Positions 30,352 through 38,941 are shown, numbered from the stretch's first letter. The stretch is DNA of 64,000 bases from Rhodobacteraceae bacterium LNNU 3342 (GCA_008711135.1 VUAW01000014.1:1-64000), one strand, 5' to 3'. Numbers and translations: made by a program. Notes: generated from the sequence alone by a model not told the origin.

Positions 30352-31287
30352 ATGGCAGATCTGGGATGCATGTTCGGCGCGCAGGGTGTTGACACCTTCA
30401 TGGGGTTGCCCCGCTGCGAGGATCTTGCCGCGCTGCAGGCCCGGGTTGCGCTGATCGGGGCCGGGGCGATCACATCCTATGCCTCAGTCGGGGCGTATTG
30501 TGCGGGGGCGCCGGCGGCGATCCGGGCCGGGGCGGCGGCCTATGCGGCGAACCTGGGGCACATGAACTTTGACCTTGGCGGGGTAACCCTTCCTGTACCA
30601 GATGCCGCGGCGGATTGCGGCGACTTGCCGGTGGTGGATGGCGAGGGAGAGCGTAACCGGCAGATCGTGCGGGATGCGGTTGCGGCGGTGCTCGATCGCG
30701 GGGCGGTGCCGGTGCTGCTAGGGGGCGACGATTCTCTGCCGATCCCGATGCTGCGGGCGTTCGAGGGGCGCGGGCGGTTTACCATCCTGCAAATCGACGC
30801 GCATGTCGACTGGCGCGACGAGGTGCAGGGGGAACGGCTGGGCCTGTCATCGACCATGCGGCGGGCAAGCGAGATGGGGCATGTGGAGCGGATCATCCAG
30901 GTTGGGCAGCGGGGGATCGGCTCTGCGCGGCCTGCGGATTATCAGGATGCGCTGGACTGGGGTGTACAGTTTGTGTCGGCGCGGGATGTGGCGCGGGGCG
31001 GGGTCGGTCCGGTGCTGGAGCTGATCCCGGAGGGGGCGGAGGTGATCATCTGCTTTGACTGCGACGCGCTGGATCCGGCCATCATGCCGGCGGTGATCGG
31101 GCGGACGGCGGGCGGGCTGGATTACTGGCAGGCGGTGGAGCTGATCGAGGGCGTGGCGCAGCGGGGGCGGATCGCCGCCTTTGACTTGGTGGAGTTCATG
31201 CCTGAGCGGGACATCGACGGGCAGGCCGCGCTTGTTGCTGCGCAGCTGGTTGCCGCGACCCTGGGGATCATTGCGCGGCAGGAATAG
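30352..31287 (+). CDS. Arginase/agmatinase-family ureohydrolase with altered metal ligand
   Basis: A 311-residue ureohydrolase fold. Binuclear-metal motifs are DAHVD at 149-153 and FDCDALD with Asp236/Asp238. The first motif, normally GGDHS, reads GGDDS at 124-128, so the usual His ligand is Asp127. The substrate-side segment reads GLSSTMRRASEM instead of the agmatinase pattern. It probably belongs to a separate arginase-like subfamily, so calling it agmatinase (speB) would be unsafe. The ATG at 30352 follows GAGGAGAG. It lies 42 nt before fabF on the same strand. Confidence 0.85.
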   Translation: MADLGCMFGAQGVDTFMGLPRCEDLAALQARVALIGAGAITSYASVGAYCAGAPAAIRAGAAAYAANLGHMNFDLGGVTLPVPDAAADCGDLPVVDGEGERNRQIVRDAVAAVLDRGAVPVLLGGDDSLPIPMLRAFEGRGRFTILQIDAHVDWRDEVQGERLGLSSTMRRASEMGHVERIIQVGQRGIGSARPADYQDALDWGVQFVSARDVARGGVGPVLELIPEGAEVIICFDCDALDPAIMPAVIGRTAGGLDYWQAVELIEGVAQRGRIAAFDLVEFMPERDIDGQAALVAAQLVAATLGIIARQE

Positions 31288-31329
31288 GGCGTGTATCAAA
31301 GCGCGCGAAGAAAACAGCAGGAGAAGCCG

Positions 31330-32592
31330 ATGCGTCGGGTGGTTGTCACGGGCTTGGGAATGGTCACGCCGCTGGCTTGCGGTGTCGAGGAAACCTGGCG
31401 GCGTCTTCTTGCCGGGCAGAGCGGCGCGCGCACCATCAGCCGCTTCGATGCGAGCCACCTGTCCACCACCTATGCCTGCGAGATCCCCTTTGGCGACGGA
31501 TCGGACGGGACCTTCAATCCCGACGACTGGATGGAGCCGAAGGAGCGCCGCAAGGTGGACGACTTCATCCTTTACGGGATGGCGGCGGCGCAGCAGGCGG
31601 TCGAGGATGCGGGCTGGATGCCCGAGGACGAGGAAGGCCGGCTTCGCACCGGCGTCATGATCGGGTCGGGGATCGGCGGGCTGTCGACGATTGCCGAGAC
31701 GGCGCTGCTGATCAAGGAGAAGGGGCCGCGGCGGGTGTCGCCGTTCTTTATTCCCGGCGCGCTGATCAACCTGATTTCGGGGCAGGTGAGCATTCGCTAT
31801 GGCTTCAAGGGGCCGAACCACGCGGTGGTGACGGCTTGCTCGACGGGGGCGCATGCCATTGGCGATGCAGCGCGTATGATCGCCTGTGACGATGCGGATG
31901 TAATGGTCGCAGGTGGGGCGGAGAGCCCGATTTCCGAGATCGGGATCGCCGGGTTCAACGCCTGCAAGGCGCTGTCGACCAAGCGGGCCGATGATCCGGC
32001 CAAGGCGAGCCGGCCCTATGATGCGGATCGCGACGGGTTCGTGATGGGCGAGGGCGCCGGGATCGTGGTGCTTGAGGAATATGAGCACGCCAAGGCACGT
32101 GGCGCGAAGATCTATGCCGAGGTGCTGGGTTATGGGCTGTCGGGCGACGCCTATCACATTACTGCGCCGGCCGAGGACGGGGATGGCGGCTATCGCAGCA
32201 TGTCGGCGGCGCTGAAACGCGCGGGGCTGACGCCGGACCAGGTGGACTATATCAACGCGCATGGCACCTCGACCATGGCCGACACAATCGAGCTGGGCGC
32301 GGTGGAGCGGCTGCTGGGCGATGCGGCAGAGAAGGTGACGATGTCCTCGACAAAGTCATCGATTGGGCATTTGCTGGGCGCTGCCGGGGCGGTCGAGGCG
32401 ATTTTCTGCGTGCTGGCCATTCGGGACCAGGTCGCGCCGCCGACGATCAACCTGGACAATCCCGCTGTGGAGCCGAAGCTGGACCTTGCGCCGAATGTGG
32501 CGCGTGACCGGGAAATCCGGGTGGCGCTGTCGAATTCGTTCGGGTTCGGCGGGACGAATGCGAGCCTGGTGCTGGGCAAGGTGGACGACTGA
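31330..32592 (+). CDS. fabF: 3-oxoacyl-[acyl-carrier-protein] synthase II
   Basis: A 420-residue thiolase-fold condensing enzyme of fatty-acid elongation. The catalytic Cys lies in VVTACSTGAHAIGDA, and the two His residues in NAHGTSTMAD and SSIGHLLGAAG; NSFGFGGTNAS closes the active site. The ATG at 31330 follows AGGAG. Its stop overlaps the mltG start (TGATG). The usual neighbour acpP is not present; an arginase-family gene stands upstream instead. Confidence 0.97.
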   Translation: MRRVVVTGLGMVTPLACGVEETWRRLLAGQSGARTISRFDASHLSTTYACEIPFGDGSDGTFNPDDWMEPKERRKVDDFILYGMAAAQQAVEDAGWMPEDEEGRLRTGVMIGSGIGGLSTIAETALLIKEKGPRRVSPFFIPGALINLISGQVSIRYGFKGPNHAVVTACSTGAHAIGDAARMIACDDADVMVAGGAESPISEIGIAGFNACKALSTKRADDPAKASRPYDADRDGFVMGEGAGIVVLEEYEHAKARGAKIYAEVLGYGLSGDAYHITAPAEDGDGGYRSMSAALKRAGLTPDQVDYINAHGTSTMADTIELGAVERLLGDAAEKVTMSSTKSSIGHLLGAAGAVEAIFCVLAIRDQVAPPTINLDNPAVEPKLDLAPNVARDREIRVALSNSFGFGGTNASLVLGKVDD

Positions 32593-33827
32593 TGTGGCGC
32601 AACATCGCCTCGAACGCGCTGACGCTGTTTGTCGTAGTGCTGGCGCTTCTGGGCGGGCTGATCGCTTGGGGGCAGCGGGAATATGTGTCCCGCGGGCCGC
32701 TGGAGCAGTCGGTTTGCGTGCGGGTCGAGCGGGGTGCGAACATTGCGGGGATCTCGGCCCAGCTTGAGGAGCAGGGGGCGATCACCAACGGGACGATCTT
32801 CCGGATCGGGGCGCGGTATAGCGACCGGGCCTCTGACCTCCGGTTCGGGAGCTATCTGGTGCCGCCGGGGGCCTCGATGGAGGAGGTGCTGGACGTTCTG
32901 ACCCGGGGCGGGCAGTCGACCTGCGGGACGGAAGTGAACTATCGCATCGGGGTGGTGACGGCCGAGATGGTCGTGCGGGAGATCGATCCCGACACGGCGC
33001 GGTTTGTCGAGACGGTCAAGTTCAACCCTGCTGCCGGTGAAGCGCCGGAGGAGTATCTGGCGGTTGCCGAGGCGGATGACACGCGGTTTCGCGTGACGCT
33101 GGCCGAGGGGGCGACGAGCTGGCAGGTGGTCGAGGCGTTGCGGCAGGCGGAGTTCCTGAGCGGGGAGATTGATTCGGTTCCTGCGGAAGGGGTGCTGGCG
33201 CCTGATTCGTACGAGGTGACCCGGGGAGCGGACCGGGCGGCGCTTTTGGCAGAGATGGAAGCGCGTCAGTCGCGGATTCTGGCCGACCTTTGGGAGGCGC
33301 GCGCGGAGGGGCTTCCGATCCAGACGCCGGAGGAGGCGCTGATCCTGGCCTCGATCGTCGAGAAGGAGACCGGGGTTCCTGAGGAGCGGCGGCAGGTGGC
33401 GAGCGTGTTCGTCAATCGGCTGAACCAAGGGATGCGGCTGCAGACCGACCCGACGGTGATCTATGGCGTGACCAATGGGCAAGGGGTGCTGGGGCGTGGG
33501 CTGCGGCGGAGTGAGCTGGACCGGCCAACGCCTTATAATACATATCAGATCGACGGGTTGCCGCCGACGCCGATTGCCAATCCGGGGCGGGCGAGCATCG
33601 AGGCGGCGCTTAATCCCGACGATACGCCCTATGTTTACTTCGTGGCGGATGGAACTGGCGGACATGCCTTTGCTGTGACGCTGGACGAGCATAACCGCAA
33701 CGTGGCGCGGTGGCGCGAGATCGAGCGTGAGCGGGCTGCGGCGGGGATTGCGACGGACCCGGAGACGGGGGCTGTGGAGGCCGGAGAAGCCGAGACGGAG
33801 GCCGAGGAAGCGGAGGCTACGGAGTGA
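32592..33827 (+). CDS. mltG: Endolytic murein transglycosylase MltG
   Basis: 411 residues with an N-terminal membrane anchor (about 7-27, LTLFVVVLALLGGLIAWG) and a YceG domain in the periplasm. The catalytic Glu is in SIVEKETGVPEER, followed by NRLNQGMRLQTDPTVIYG and PYNTYQIDGLPPTPIANPG, both strongly conserved. It cuts nascent glycan strands and sets their length. The acidic tail (VEAGEAETEAEEAEATE) is unusual but common in this order. Translation is coupled to fabF by a TGATG junction. Confidence 0.95.
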   Translation: MWRNIASNALTLFVVVLALLGGLIAWGQREYVSRGPLEQSVCVRVERGANIAGISAQLEEQGAITNGTIFRIGARYSDRASDLRFGSYLVPPGASMEEVLDVLTRGGQSTCGTEVNYRIGVVTAEMVVREIDPDTARFVETVKFNPAAGEAPEEYLAVAEADDTRFRVTLAEGATSWQVVEALRQAEFLSGEIDSVPAEGVLAPDSYEVTRGADRAALLAEMEARQSRILADLWEARAEGLPIQTPEEALILASIVEKETGVPEERRQVASVFVNRLNQGMRLQTDPTVIYGVTNGQGVLGRGLRRSELDRPTPYNTYQIDGLPPTPIANPGRASIEAALNPDDTPYVYFVADGTGGHAFAVTLDEHNRNVARWREIERERAAAGIATDPETGAVEAGEAETEAEEAEATE

Positions 33828-33852
33828 GCGTACGCAACCTAGGAGATAGTTC

Positions 33853-33881
33853 TTGACTTTGCGTGCGCTCTGAAGTATACC
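33853..33881 (+). promoter_or_regulatory. Candidate sigma-70-type promoter of the GTA cluster
   Basis: TTGACT (33853-33858) and TATACC (33876-33881) are separated by 17 nt, close to consensus and rare in such GC-rich DNA. Transcription would begin near 33888, upstream of g1. RcGTA transcription is known to depend on the activator GafA; its binding site cannot be recognised by eye. The promoter lies in the only sizeable gap between mltG and g1. Confidence 0.6.
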
Positions 33882-33906
33882 TTGTGACAAGCTAGGAGAA
33901 GTGGGC

Positions 33907-33939
33907 AAGCGGCACGGGGAAACCCGGGGCCGCTTTTTC
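33907..33939 (+). terminator. Hairpin plus T-run between GTA promoter and g1 (terminator/attenuator)
   Basis: The outer stem AAGCGGC / GCCGCTT, a small internal loop, and the inner stem CGGG / CCCG closed by a GAAA (GNRA) tetraloop are followed directly by TTTTTC. It may end fabF-mltG transcripts. Because the best promoter lies upstream of it (33853-33881), it would also stop GTA transcripts after about 50 nt unless read through. Confidence 0.7.
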
Positions 33940-33961
33940 ATTTCGCTCGTGCGGGGCAGGC

Positions 33962-34309
33962 ATGAGAGCGGGTGGACAGATGACAATGATGGTTCCCGTC
34001 AGGGGGGAAGGGTCTTCGGAAGCGATGCTTTCGGAGGCCCTTTTGCTTTATCGGACCGCGGCGGAGGTTTTCGCCACGGTCATCGAGGAGGCGAAGAGCG
34101 GTGACGCGAAGGCTGCGCGGGAGGCGCAGGGCTATGCGAAGGAGTTCCAGAAGGCGCTTCTGACCGCGATGCAGGAAAGGCAGAAAGTTGAACAGCTTAG
34201 AAAGCAGGACGCCGGGATTGCCTATGACTACGCGCTCGACTTCGACGCGGCGCGAGATGAGATCGGGCGCAGGTTGGCTCGCCTCCGCGCCGCAGGAGGT
34301 GGTGGATGA
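33962..34309 (+). CDS. g1: GTA small terminase-type protein (g1)
   Basis: A 115-residue, mostly helical and charged protein at the position of RcGTA g1, which has been identified as the small terminase (TerS) of R. capsulatus GTA. The central helices (SEALLLYRTAAEVFATVIEEA, then QGYAKEFQKALLTAMQER) would form the oligomerising coiled coil, with a Gly-rich end. Starts at 33962 or 33980 are both possible; a GGGGCAGG site precedes the first. The end overlaps g2 by 8 nt. Confidence 0.85.
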   Translation: MRAGGQMTMMVPVRGEGSSEAMLSEALLLYRTAAEVFATVIEEAKSGDAKAAREAQGYAKEFQKALLTAMQERQKVEQLRKQDAGIAYDYALDFDAARDEIGRRLARLRAAGGGG

Positions 34310-35600
34310 GTTCATTGGCGGGCTGAGCGACGGGGCGTTGATGGCGCTGCCGTGGCTGTTCGAGTTCTGGGCCTTGCCGCATCAATTGCCGCCGGAGGGG
34401 GAGTGGAAGACCTGGGTCATTCTGGGAGGGCGGGGCGCGGGCAAGACGCGCGCCGGTTCGGAATGGGTGCGGGCGGAGGTGGAGGGGCCGCGGCCGCTGG
34501 ACCCGGGGCGGTCGAAGCGGGTGGCGCTGGTGGGGGAGACCTTTGACCAGGTGCGCGACGTGATGGTCTTTGGCGACAGCGGGATTTTGGCATGTTCGCC
34601 CCCCGACCGGAAGCCGGTCTGGGAGGCGACGCGGCGGAGGCTTGTGTGGCCGAACGGGGCGGTGGCGCAGGCGTTTTCAGCGCATGAGCCGGAGAACCTG
34701 CGGGGGCCGCAGTTCGATGCCGCTTGGGTGGATGAACTGGCCAAGTGGAAGCGGGGCGAAGAGGTATGGGACATGCTTCAGTTCGCGCTGCGTTTGGGGG
34801 AGCATCCGCGGCAGGTGGTGACGACGACGCCGCGGAACGTGCCGGTGCTGAAGCAGGTGTTGGGGAATGCGAGCACGGTGACCACCCATGCGGCGACCGA
34901 GGCGAACCGGGCGTGGCTGGCCGCGAGTTTTCTGGAGGAGGTGCGGACGCGCTATGCCGGGACGCGGCTGGGCCGGCAGGAGCTGGACGGGGTGTTGCTG
35001 GAGGATGCGGAGGGGGCGCTTTGGACATCTGCGGGGTTGGAGGCCCTGCGGGTGGACCGGGCGCCCCGGCTGGGGCGGGTGGTCGTGGCGGTGGATCCGC
35101 CTGTTACCGGGCATGGCGGTTCGGACGACTGCGGGATCGTTGTGGCGGGAGTCGTGACGGAGGGGCCGCCGGAGCAGTGGCGGGCCTTTGTGCTGGAGGA
35201 TGCAAGCGTTTCGGGCAAGAGCCCGGCGGAGTGGGCGCGGGCTGCGGTGTCGGCGATGGAGCGGCACGGGGCGGAACGGCTGGTGGCGGAGGTGAACCAG
35301 GGGGGCGACCTGGTCGAGAGCGTGGTGCGGCAGGTTGATCCGCTGGTGCCTTATCGGGGGGTTCGGGCCGCTAAGGGAAAGGTGGCGCGGGCGGAACCGG
35401 TGGCGGCGCTTTATGAGCAGGGGCGGGTGAGGCACCTGCGGGGGCTGGGGGCGCTGGAGGACCAGATGTGCCGGATGACGGCGCGAGGGTATGAGGGACG
35501 TGGAAGCCCGGACCGCGTCGATGCGCTGGTCTGGGCGTTGCACGAGTTGATGATCCAGCCCGCGCAGCATTGGCGAAGGCCGCAGATGCGATCGTTGTAG
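34302..35600 (+). CDS. g2: GTA large terminase (g2)
   Basis: A 432-residue DNA-packaging motor. The ATPase has Walker A GGRGAGKT at 42-49 and Walker B FDAAWVDELAKW. The C-terminal RNase H-like nuclease shows VVAVDPPVTGHGG, LVAEVNQGGD and the late acidic DRVDALVWAL. GTG at 34302 was chosen: AGGAGG lies just before it, and GGLSDGALMALPWLFEFW matches the usual N-terminus. The frame is open upstream inside g1, but that part is not conserved. A strong terminator follows 8 nt after the stop. Confidence 0.92.
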   Translation: MDEFIGGLSDGALMALPWLFEFWALPHQLPPEGEWKTWVILGGRGAGKTRAGSEWVRAEVEGPRPLDPGRSKRVALVGETFDQVRDVMVFGDSGILACSPPDRKPVWEATRRRLVWPNGAVAQAFSAHEPENLRGPQFDAAWVDELAKWKRGEEVWDMLQFALRLGEHPRQVVTTTPRNVPVLKQVLGNASTVTTHAATEANRAWLAASFLEEVRTRYAGTRLGRQELDGVLLEDAEGALWTSAGLEALRVDRAPRLGRVVVAVDPPVTGHGGSDDCGIVVAGVVTEGPPEQWRAFVLEDASVSGKSPAEWARAAVSAMERHGAERLVAEVNQGGDLVESVVRQVDPLVPYRGVRAAKGKVARAEPVAALYEQGRVRHLRGLGALEDQMCRMTARGYEGRGSPDRVDALVWALHELMIQPAQHWRRPQMRSL

Positions 35601-35608
35601 GGAAGCAG

Positions 35609-35634
35609 CCCGCCGGATTTCCGGCGGGTTTTTT
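35609..35634 (+). terminator. Strong intrinsic terminator between GTA g2 and g3
   Basis: A perfect 8-bp stem CCCGCCGG / CCGGCGGG with loop ATTT followed by six T residues, a textbook Rho-independent terminator. It sits inside a cluster assumed to be one long transcript. The structural genes from g3 on therefore need read-through, antitermination or a separate promoter. Confidence 0.9.
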
Positions 35635-35668
35635 CTTGGCCGCAGGGTGGGCAAGCAAGGAGTAGGGG

Positions 35669-36835
35669 ATGTTCGACTTTCTGAAGCGCGGGGTGGCCGA
35701 GCCGCCCGAGCGCAAGGCCAGTGCAACCGGGCCGGTGGTGGCTTGGGGCACGGCGGGGCGAGTGGCCTGGACGCCGCGGGATACCGTTTCGCTGACGCGG
35801 ACGGGGTTTCAGGGCAATCCGGTGGGGTTTCGGGCGGTCAAGCTGATCGCGGAGGCGGCGGCGGCGTTGCCGCTCGTGCTGCAGGATTGCGAGCGGCGGT
35901 ACGAGGCGCATCCGGTGCTGGACCTGATCCGCCGGCCGAACCCGGCGCAGGGCAAGGCGGAGCTGTTCGAGGCGTTGTACGGTCAGTTGCTGTTGTCGGG
36001 AAACGGGTATCTGGAGGCCGTGGGCGGGACGTTTCCGGCGGAGCTGCATGTGCTGCGGTCGGACCGGATGGCGGTGGTTCCGGGGGCGGATGGCTGGCCG
36101 GTGGCCTATGACTATACCGTCGGCAGCCGCAAGCACCGGTTCGACATGAGCGAGGGCGCGACGCCCATCTGCCATATCAAGAGTTTTCATCCGCAGGACG
36201 ATCATTACGGGTTTTCGCCCCTGCAGGCGGCGGCGACGGCTGTGGATGTGCACAACAGCGCCTCGCGCTGGTCGAAGGCATTGCTGGACAATGCGGCGCG
36301 GCCTTCGGGGGCAATCATCTACAAGGGCGCGGATGGGCAGGCGGCGCTGAGCCAGGACCAGTACGACCGGTTGGTCAGCGAGATGGAGATGCATCATCAG
36401 GGCGCGCGGAATGCGGGGCGGCCGATGTTGCTGGAAGGGGGGCTTGACTGGAAGCCGATGGGGTTCAGCCCTTCGGACATGGAATTTCAGCAGACCAAGG
36501 AGGCGGCGGCGCGGGAGATTGCCATCGCCTTTGGGGTGCCGCCGATGTTGTTGGGGATCCCAGGGGATGCGACTTATGCGAATTACCAGGAGGCGAACCG
36601 GGCGTTTTACCGACTGACGGTGGTGCCCTTGGTGACGCGGGTGGCGGCGGCGGTGTCGCACTGGCTTTCAGGATTCGCGGGTGGGGACGTGGAGTTGCGG
36701 CCGGATCTGGACCAGGTGCCGGCGCTGGCGGTGGAGCGGGACCAGCAGTGGCGGCGCGTGGGTGAGGCGACCTTTCTGACGCAGGCGGAGAAGCGGGCGA
36801 TCCTGGGCCTGCCGCGGCTTGCGGAGGAGGAATGA
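35669..36835 (+). CDS. g3: GTA portal protein (g3)
   Basis: A 388-residue HK97-type phage portal, the ring through which DNA enters the capsid. Family segments include NPVGFRAVKLIAEAAAALPL, RPNPAQGKAELFEALYGQLLL, GNGYLEAVGG and the late FGVPPMLLGIPGDATYANYQEAN motif. The start follows GGAGTAGGGG. The gene overlaps g3.5 by 4 nt. Confidence 0.95.
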   Translation: MFDFLKRGVAEPPERKASATGPVVAWGTAGRVAWTPRDTVSLTRTGFQGNPVGFRAVKLIAEAAAALPLVLQDCERRYEAHPVLDLIRRPNPAQGKAELFEALYGQLLLSGNGYLEAVGGTFPAELHVLRSDRMAVVPGADGWPVAYDYTVGSRKHRFDMSEGATPICHIKSFHPQDDHYGFSPLQAAATAVDVHNSASRWSKALLDNAARPSGAIIYKGADGQAALSQDQYDRLVSEMEMHHQGARNAGRPMLLEGGLDWKPMGFSPSDMEFQQTKEAAAREIAIAFGVPPMLLGIPGDATYANYQEANRAFYRLTVVPLVTRVAAAVSHWLSGFAGGDVELRPDLDQVPALAVERDQQWRRVGEATFLTQAEKRAILGLPRLAEEE

Positions 36836-37077
36836 GCACGCGCCGGCCTACGGGCGGATCGCGATACCTTTACGACTCGTTCGACGCGGCATCCGCCCGG
36901 ATCGAGGCGAATGAGCGGGTGGCCGAGGAGCGCTGGTCGGGGCTGGAATATCGGTTGCAGCAGATGGAGGCGGTGCTGGACCGGCTGGAGAAGCGGTTGT
37001 GGCTGGCCGTTTATGGCGTGGTGGCGGTGATCCTGGCGCAGGGGGTTCAGTCGCTGATTGCGCAGGCAGGGCAATAG
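36832..37077 (+). CDS. g3.5: GTA g3.5 small membrane-span protein
   Basis: An 81-residue protein with an N-terminal coiled coil (ARIEANERVAEERWSGLEYR, then LQQMEAVLDRLEKR) and one hydrophobic helix (LAVYGVVAVILAQGV) near the C-terminus. The same small ORF sits between portal and protease in RcGTA. Its role is unknown. It starts within the portal stop (ATGA). Confidence 0.8.
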   Translation: MSTRRPTGGSRYLYDSFDAASARIEANERVAEERWSGLEYRLQQMEAVLDRLEKRLWLAVYGVVAVILAQGVQSLIAQAGQ

Positions 37078-37085
37078 GAGAAGGC

Positions 37086-37634
37086 ATGGAGTTGGAGCAC
37101 AAGTTCCACCGTTCCGACACGGGGCTGGTGGTGACGGATGGCACGCTGATCGAGGGCTATGCAAGCCTGTTCGGTCGGCGCGACCAGGGCGGCGACGTGG
37201 TGGAGCGCGGGGCCTATGGCCGGTCGCTCGCGGCGCTGGGGGCGGCGGGGCGGCGGGTGAAGATGCTGTGGCAGCATGATCCCACGCAGCCGATCGGGAT
37301 CTGGGACGAGGTGCGCGAGGACGAGCAGGGCCTGTTCGTTCGCGGGCGGCTGTTGACCGAGGTCGCGAAGGGCCGGGAAGCGGCGGCGCTGATCGCGGCG
37401 GGGGCCATTGATGGGTTGTCGATCGGGTATCGCACCAAGCGGGCCGAGCGCGAGGCGGGGGTGCGCCGCCTTGTGGAACTGGAATTGTGGGAGGTGTCGC
37501 TGGTGACGTTTCCCATGCTGACCGATGCGCGGGTGGGGGCCAAGGCGGATGCCGGGCCTGACCTGATGCTGGATCTGGCGCAGGCGCTGGAAGGCGCGCG
37601 CCAGGCGTTCGCGGCAGATCGCGGCGCGGACTGA
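37086..37634 (+). CDS. g4: GTA prohead protease (g4)
   Basis: A 182-residue HK97-family serine protease that matures the capsid. Core segments are IEGYASLFGRRDQGGDVVERGAY, KMLWQHDPTQPIG with the catalytic His, and GAIDGLSIGYR with the Ser-X-Gly nucleophile. ELWEVSLVTFPML completes the fold. The ATG at 37086 follows GGAGAAGG. Confidence 0.94.
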   Translation: MELEHKFHRSDTGLVVTDGTLIEGYASLFGRRDQGGDVVERGAYGRSLAALGAAGRRVKMLWQHDPTQPIGIWDEVREDEQGLFVRGRLLTEVAKGREAAALIAAGAIDGLSIGYRTKRAEREAGVRRLVELELWEVSLVTFPMLTDARVGAKADAGPDLMLDLAQALEGARQAFAADRGAD

Positions 37635-37658
37635 CCCCTTAACATCAACGGAGATCAG

Positions 37659-38858
37659 ATGAGAACCGAGACGAAGTCGCGGGCGGGCGAAGCTTTGCCC
37701 GATGCCCGGAGCCCGGCTGCCGAGGTCAGGACCGCGCTGGCGGGATTCCTGAACGAGATGAAGACCTTTCAGTCCGACGTTAAAACGAAGCTCAAGGAAC
37801 AGGAAGAGCGACTGATCATGCTGGACCGCAAGAACGTTTCCGTTGCCCGCCCCGCACTTTCCGGCGCCATCGAGGCTGCTGCGCCCCATCAGAAGGCGTT
37901 CAACGCCTATCTGCGCAATGGCGATGACGATGGGCTGCGCGGGCTGACGCTGGAGGGCAAGGGCATGTCGACGGCCGTGGCGGCCGAGGGCGGTTACCTG
38001 GTCGATCCGAAGACGGCGGACACGATCCGTTCGGTGCTGCGGTCGACGTCTTCGGTGCGGGCGATTGCCAATGTGGTGACGGTGGAGGCCACGAGCTTTG
38101 ACGTGCTGGTGGATCATTCGGACATGGGTTCGGGCTGGGCGAGCGAGAGTGGCCCGATCGGTGAGAGCGACACGCCGATCATCGAGCGCATCACCATCCC
38201 GCTGCATGAGCTGTCGGCAATGCCGAAGGCGAGCCAGCGGCTGCTGGACGACAGCGCCTTTGACATCGAGGGCTGGCTTGCGGGTCGCATCGCCGACAAG
38301 TTCGCCCGCGCGGAGGCCGCGGCGTTTATCAACGGCGATGGTGTGGACAAGCCCAAGGGCTTCCTGTCGCATCCGAAGGTGGCCGAGGGCCAGTGGAGCT
38401 GGGGCAAGCTGGGGTACATCGCCACGGGCAACAATGGCGACTTCGCGACGACCAGCGCGTCGGATGCGATCGTCGACTTGGTCTATGCGCTGAGCGCGAC
38501 CTATCGCGCCAACGCGAGCTTTGTCATGAATTCGAAGACCGCGGGTGCAGTGCGGAAGATGAAGGATGCGGACGGGCGCTTCCTGTGGTCGGACGGGTTG
38601 GCGGCGGCGGAGCCGGCGCGGCTGATGGGCTATCCGGTGCTGATTGCCGAGGACATGCCGGATATCGCGGCGGGCACCTTCGCGATCGCCTTTGGCGATT
38701 TCAATGCGGGTTACACTGTTGCGGATCGTCCGGACCTGCGCGTGCTGCGTGACCCCTTCAGCGCGAAGCCGCATGTGCTGTTCTATGCCTCGAAGCGCGT
38801 GGGTGGCGATGTGAGCGACTTTGCCGCGATCAAGCTGCTGAAGTTCGCGGCAAGCTGA
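37659..38858 (+). CDS. g5: GTA major capsid protein (g5)
   Basis: A 399-residue HK97-fold capsid protein. An N-terminal helical scaffold (about 1-110, with the coiled coil FLNEMKTFQSDVKTKLKEQE) would be removed by the g4 protease. The shell domain has KGMSTAVAAEGGYLVDPK, VYALSATYRANASFVMNSKT and the C-terminal GFDFNAGYTVADRPDLRVLRD-like region. It precedes a pair of GC hairpins that may protect its mRNA. Confidence 0.96.
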   Translation: MRTETKSRAGEALPDARSPAAEVRTALAGFLNEMKTFQSDVKTKLKEQEERLIMLDRKNVSVARPALSGAIEAAAPHQKAFNAYLRNGDDDGLRGLTLEGKGMSTAVAAEGGYLVDPKTADTIRSVLRSTSSVRAIANVVTVEATSFDVLVDHSDMGSGWASESGPIGESDTPIIERITIPLHELSAMPKASQRLLDDSAFDIEGWLAGRIADKFARAEAAAFINGDGVDKPKGFLSHPKVAEGQWSWGKLGYIATGNNGDFATTSASDAIVDLVYALSATYRANASFVMNSKTAGAVRKMKDADGRFLWSDGLAAAEPARLMGYPVLIAEDMPDIAAGTFAIAFGDFNAGYTVADRPDLRVLRDPFSAKPHVLFYASKRVGGDVSDFAAIKLLKFAAS

Positions 38859-38866
38859 TCCCAGTT

Positions 38867-38941
38867 CCCCGCCCCCCTGGGGGCGGGGTGGCGCGCGCCC
38901 GGTTTCGTCTAGCTGATCCTCCCCGTCCGAGCGGGACGGGG
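38867..38941 (+). repeat. Tandem GC hairpins after the capsid gene
   Basis: The first stem is CCCCGCCCCC / GGGGGCGGGG (38867-38876 with 38879-38888). The second is CCCCGTCC / GGACGGGG (38921-38928 with 38934-38941). Each is followed by a GCGCGCGCC-GGTT segment, so the unit appears duplicated. There is no T run directly after the stems. Likely roles are blocking 3' exonucleases on capsid mRNA or partial termination. Confidence 0.7.

Noticed and set aside
30352-31287. Firm annotation as agmatinase speB
   Set aside because: Altered first metal motif and substrate loop make the specific function uncertain; only the family call is supported.
33901-34104. Possible 67-residue leader ORF (GTG start after AGGAG) upstream of GTA g1
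   Set aside because: Its frame runs through the terminator stem and then inside g1 with Gly/Arg-rich low-complexity sequence; g1 itself has the coding signature.
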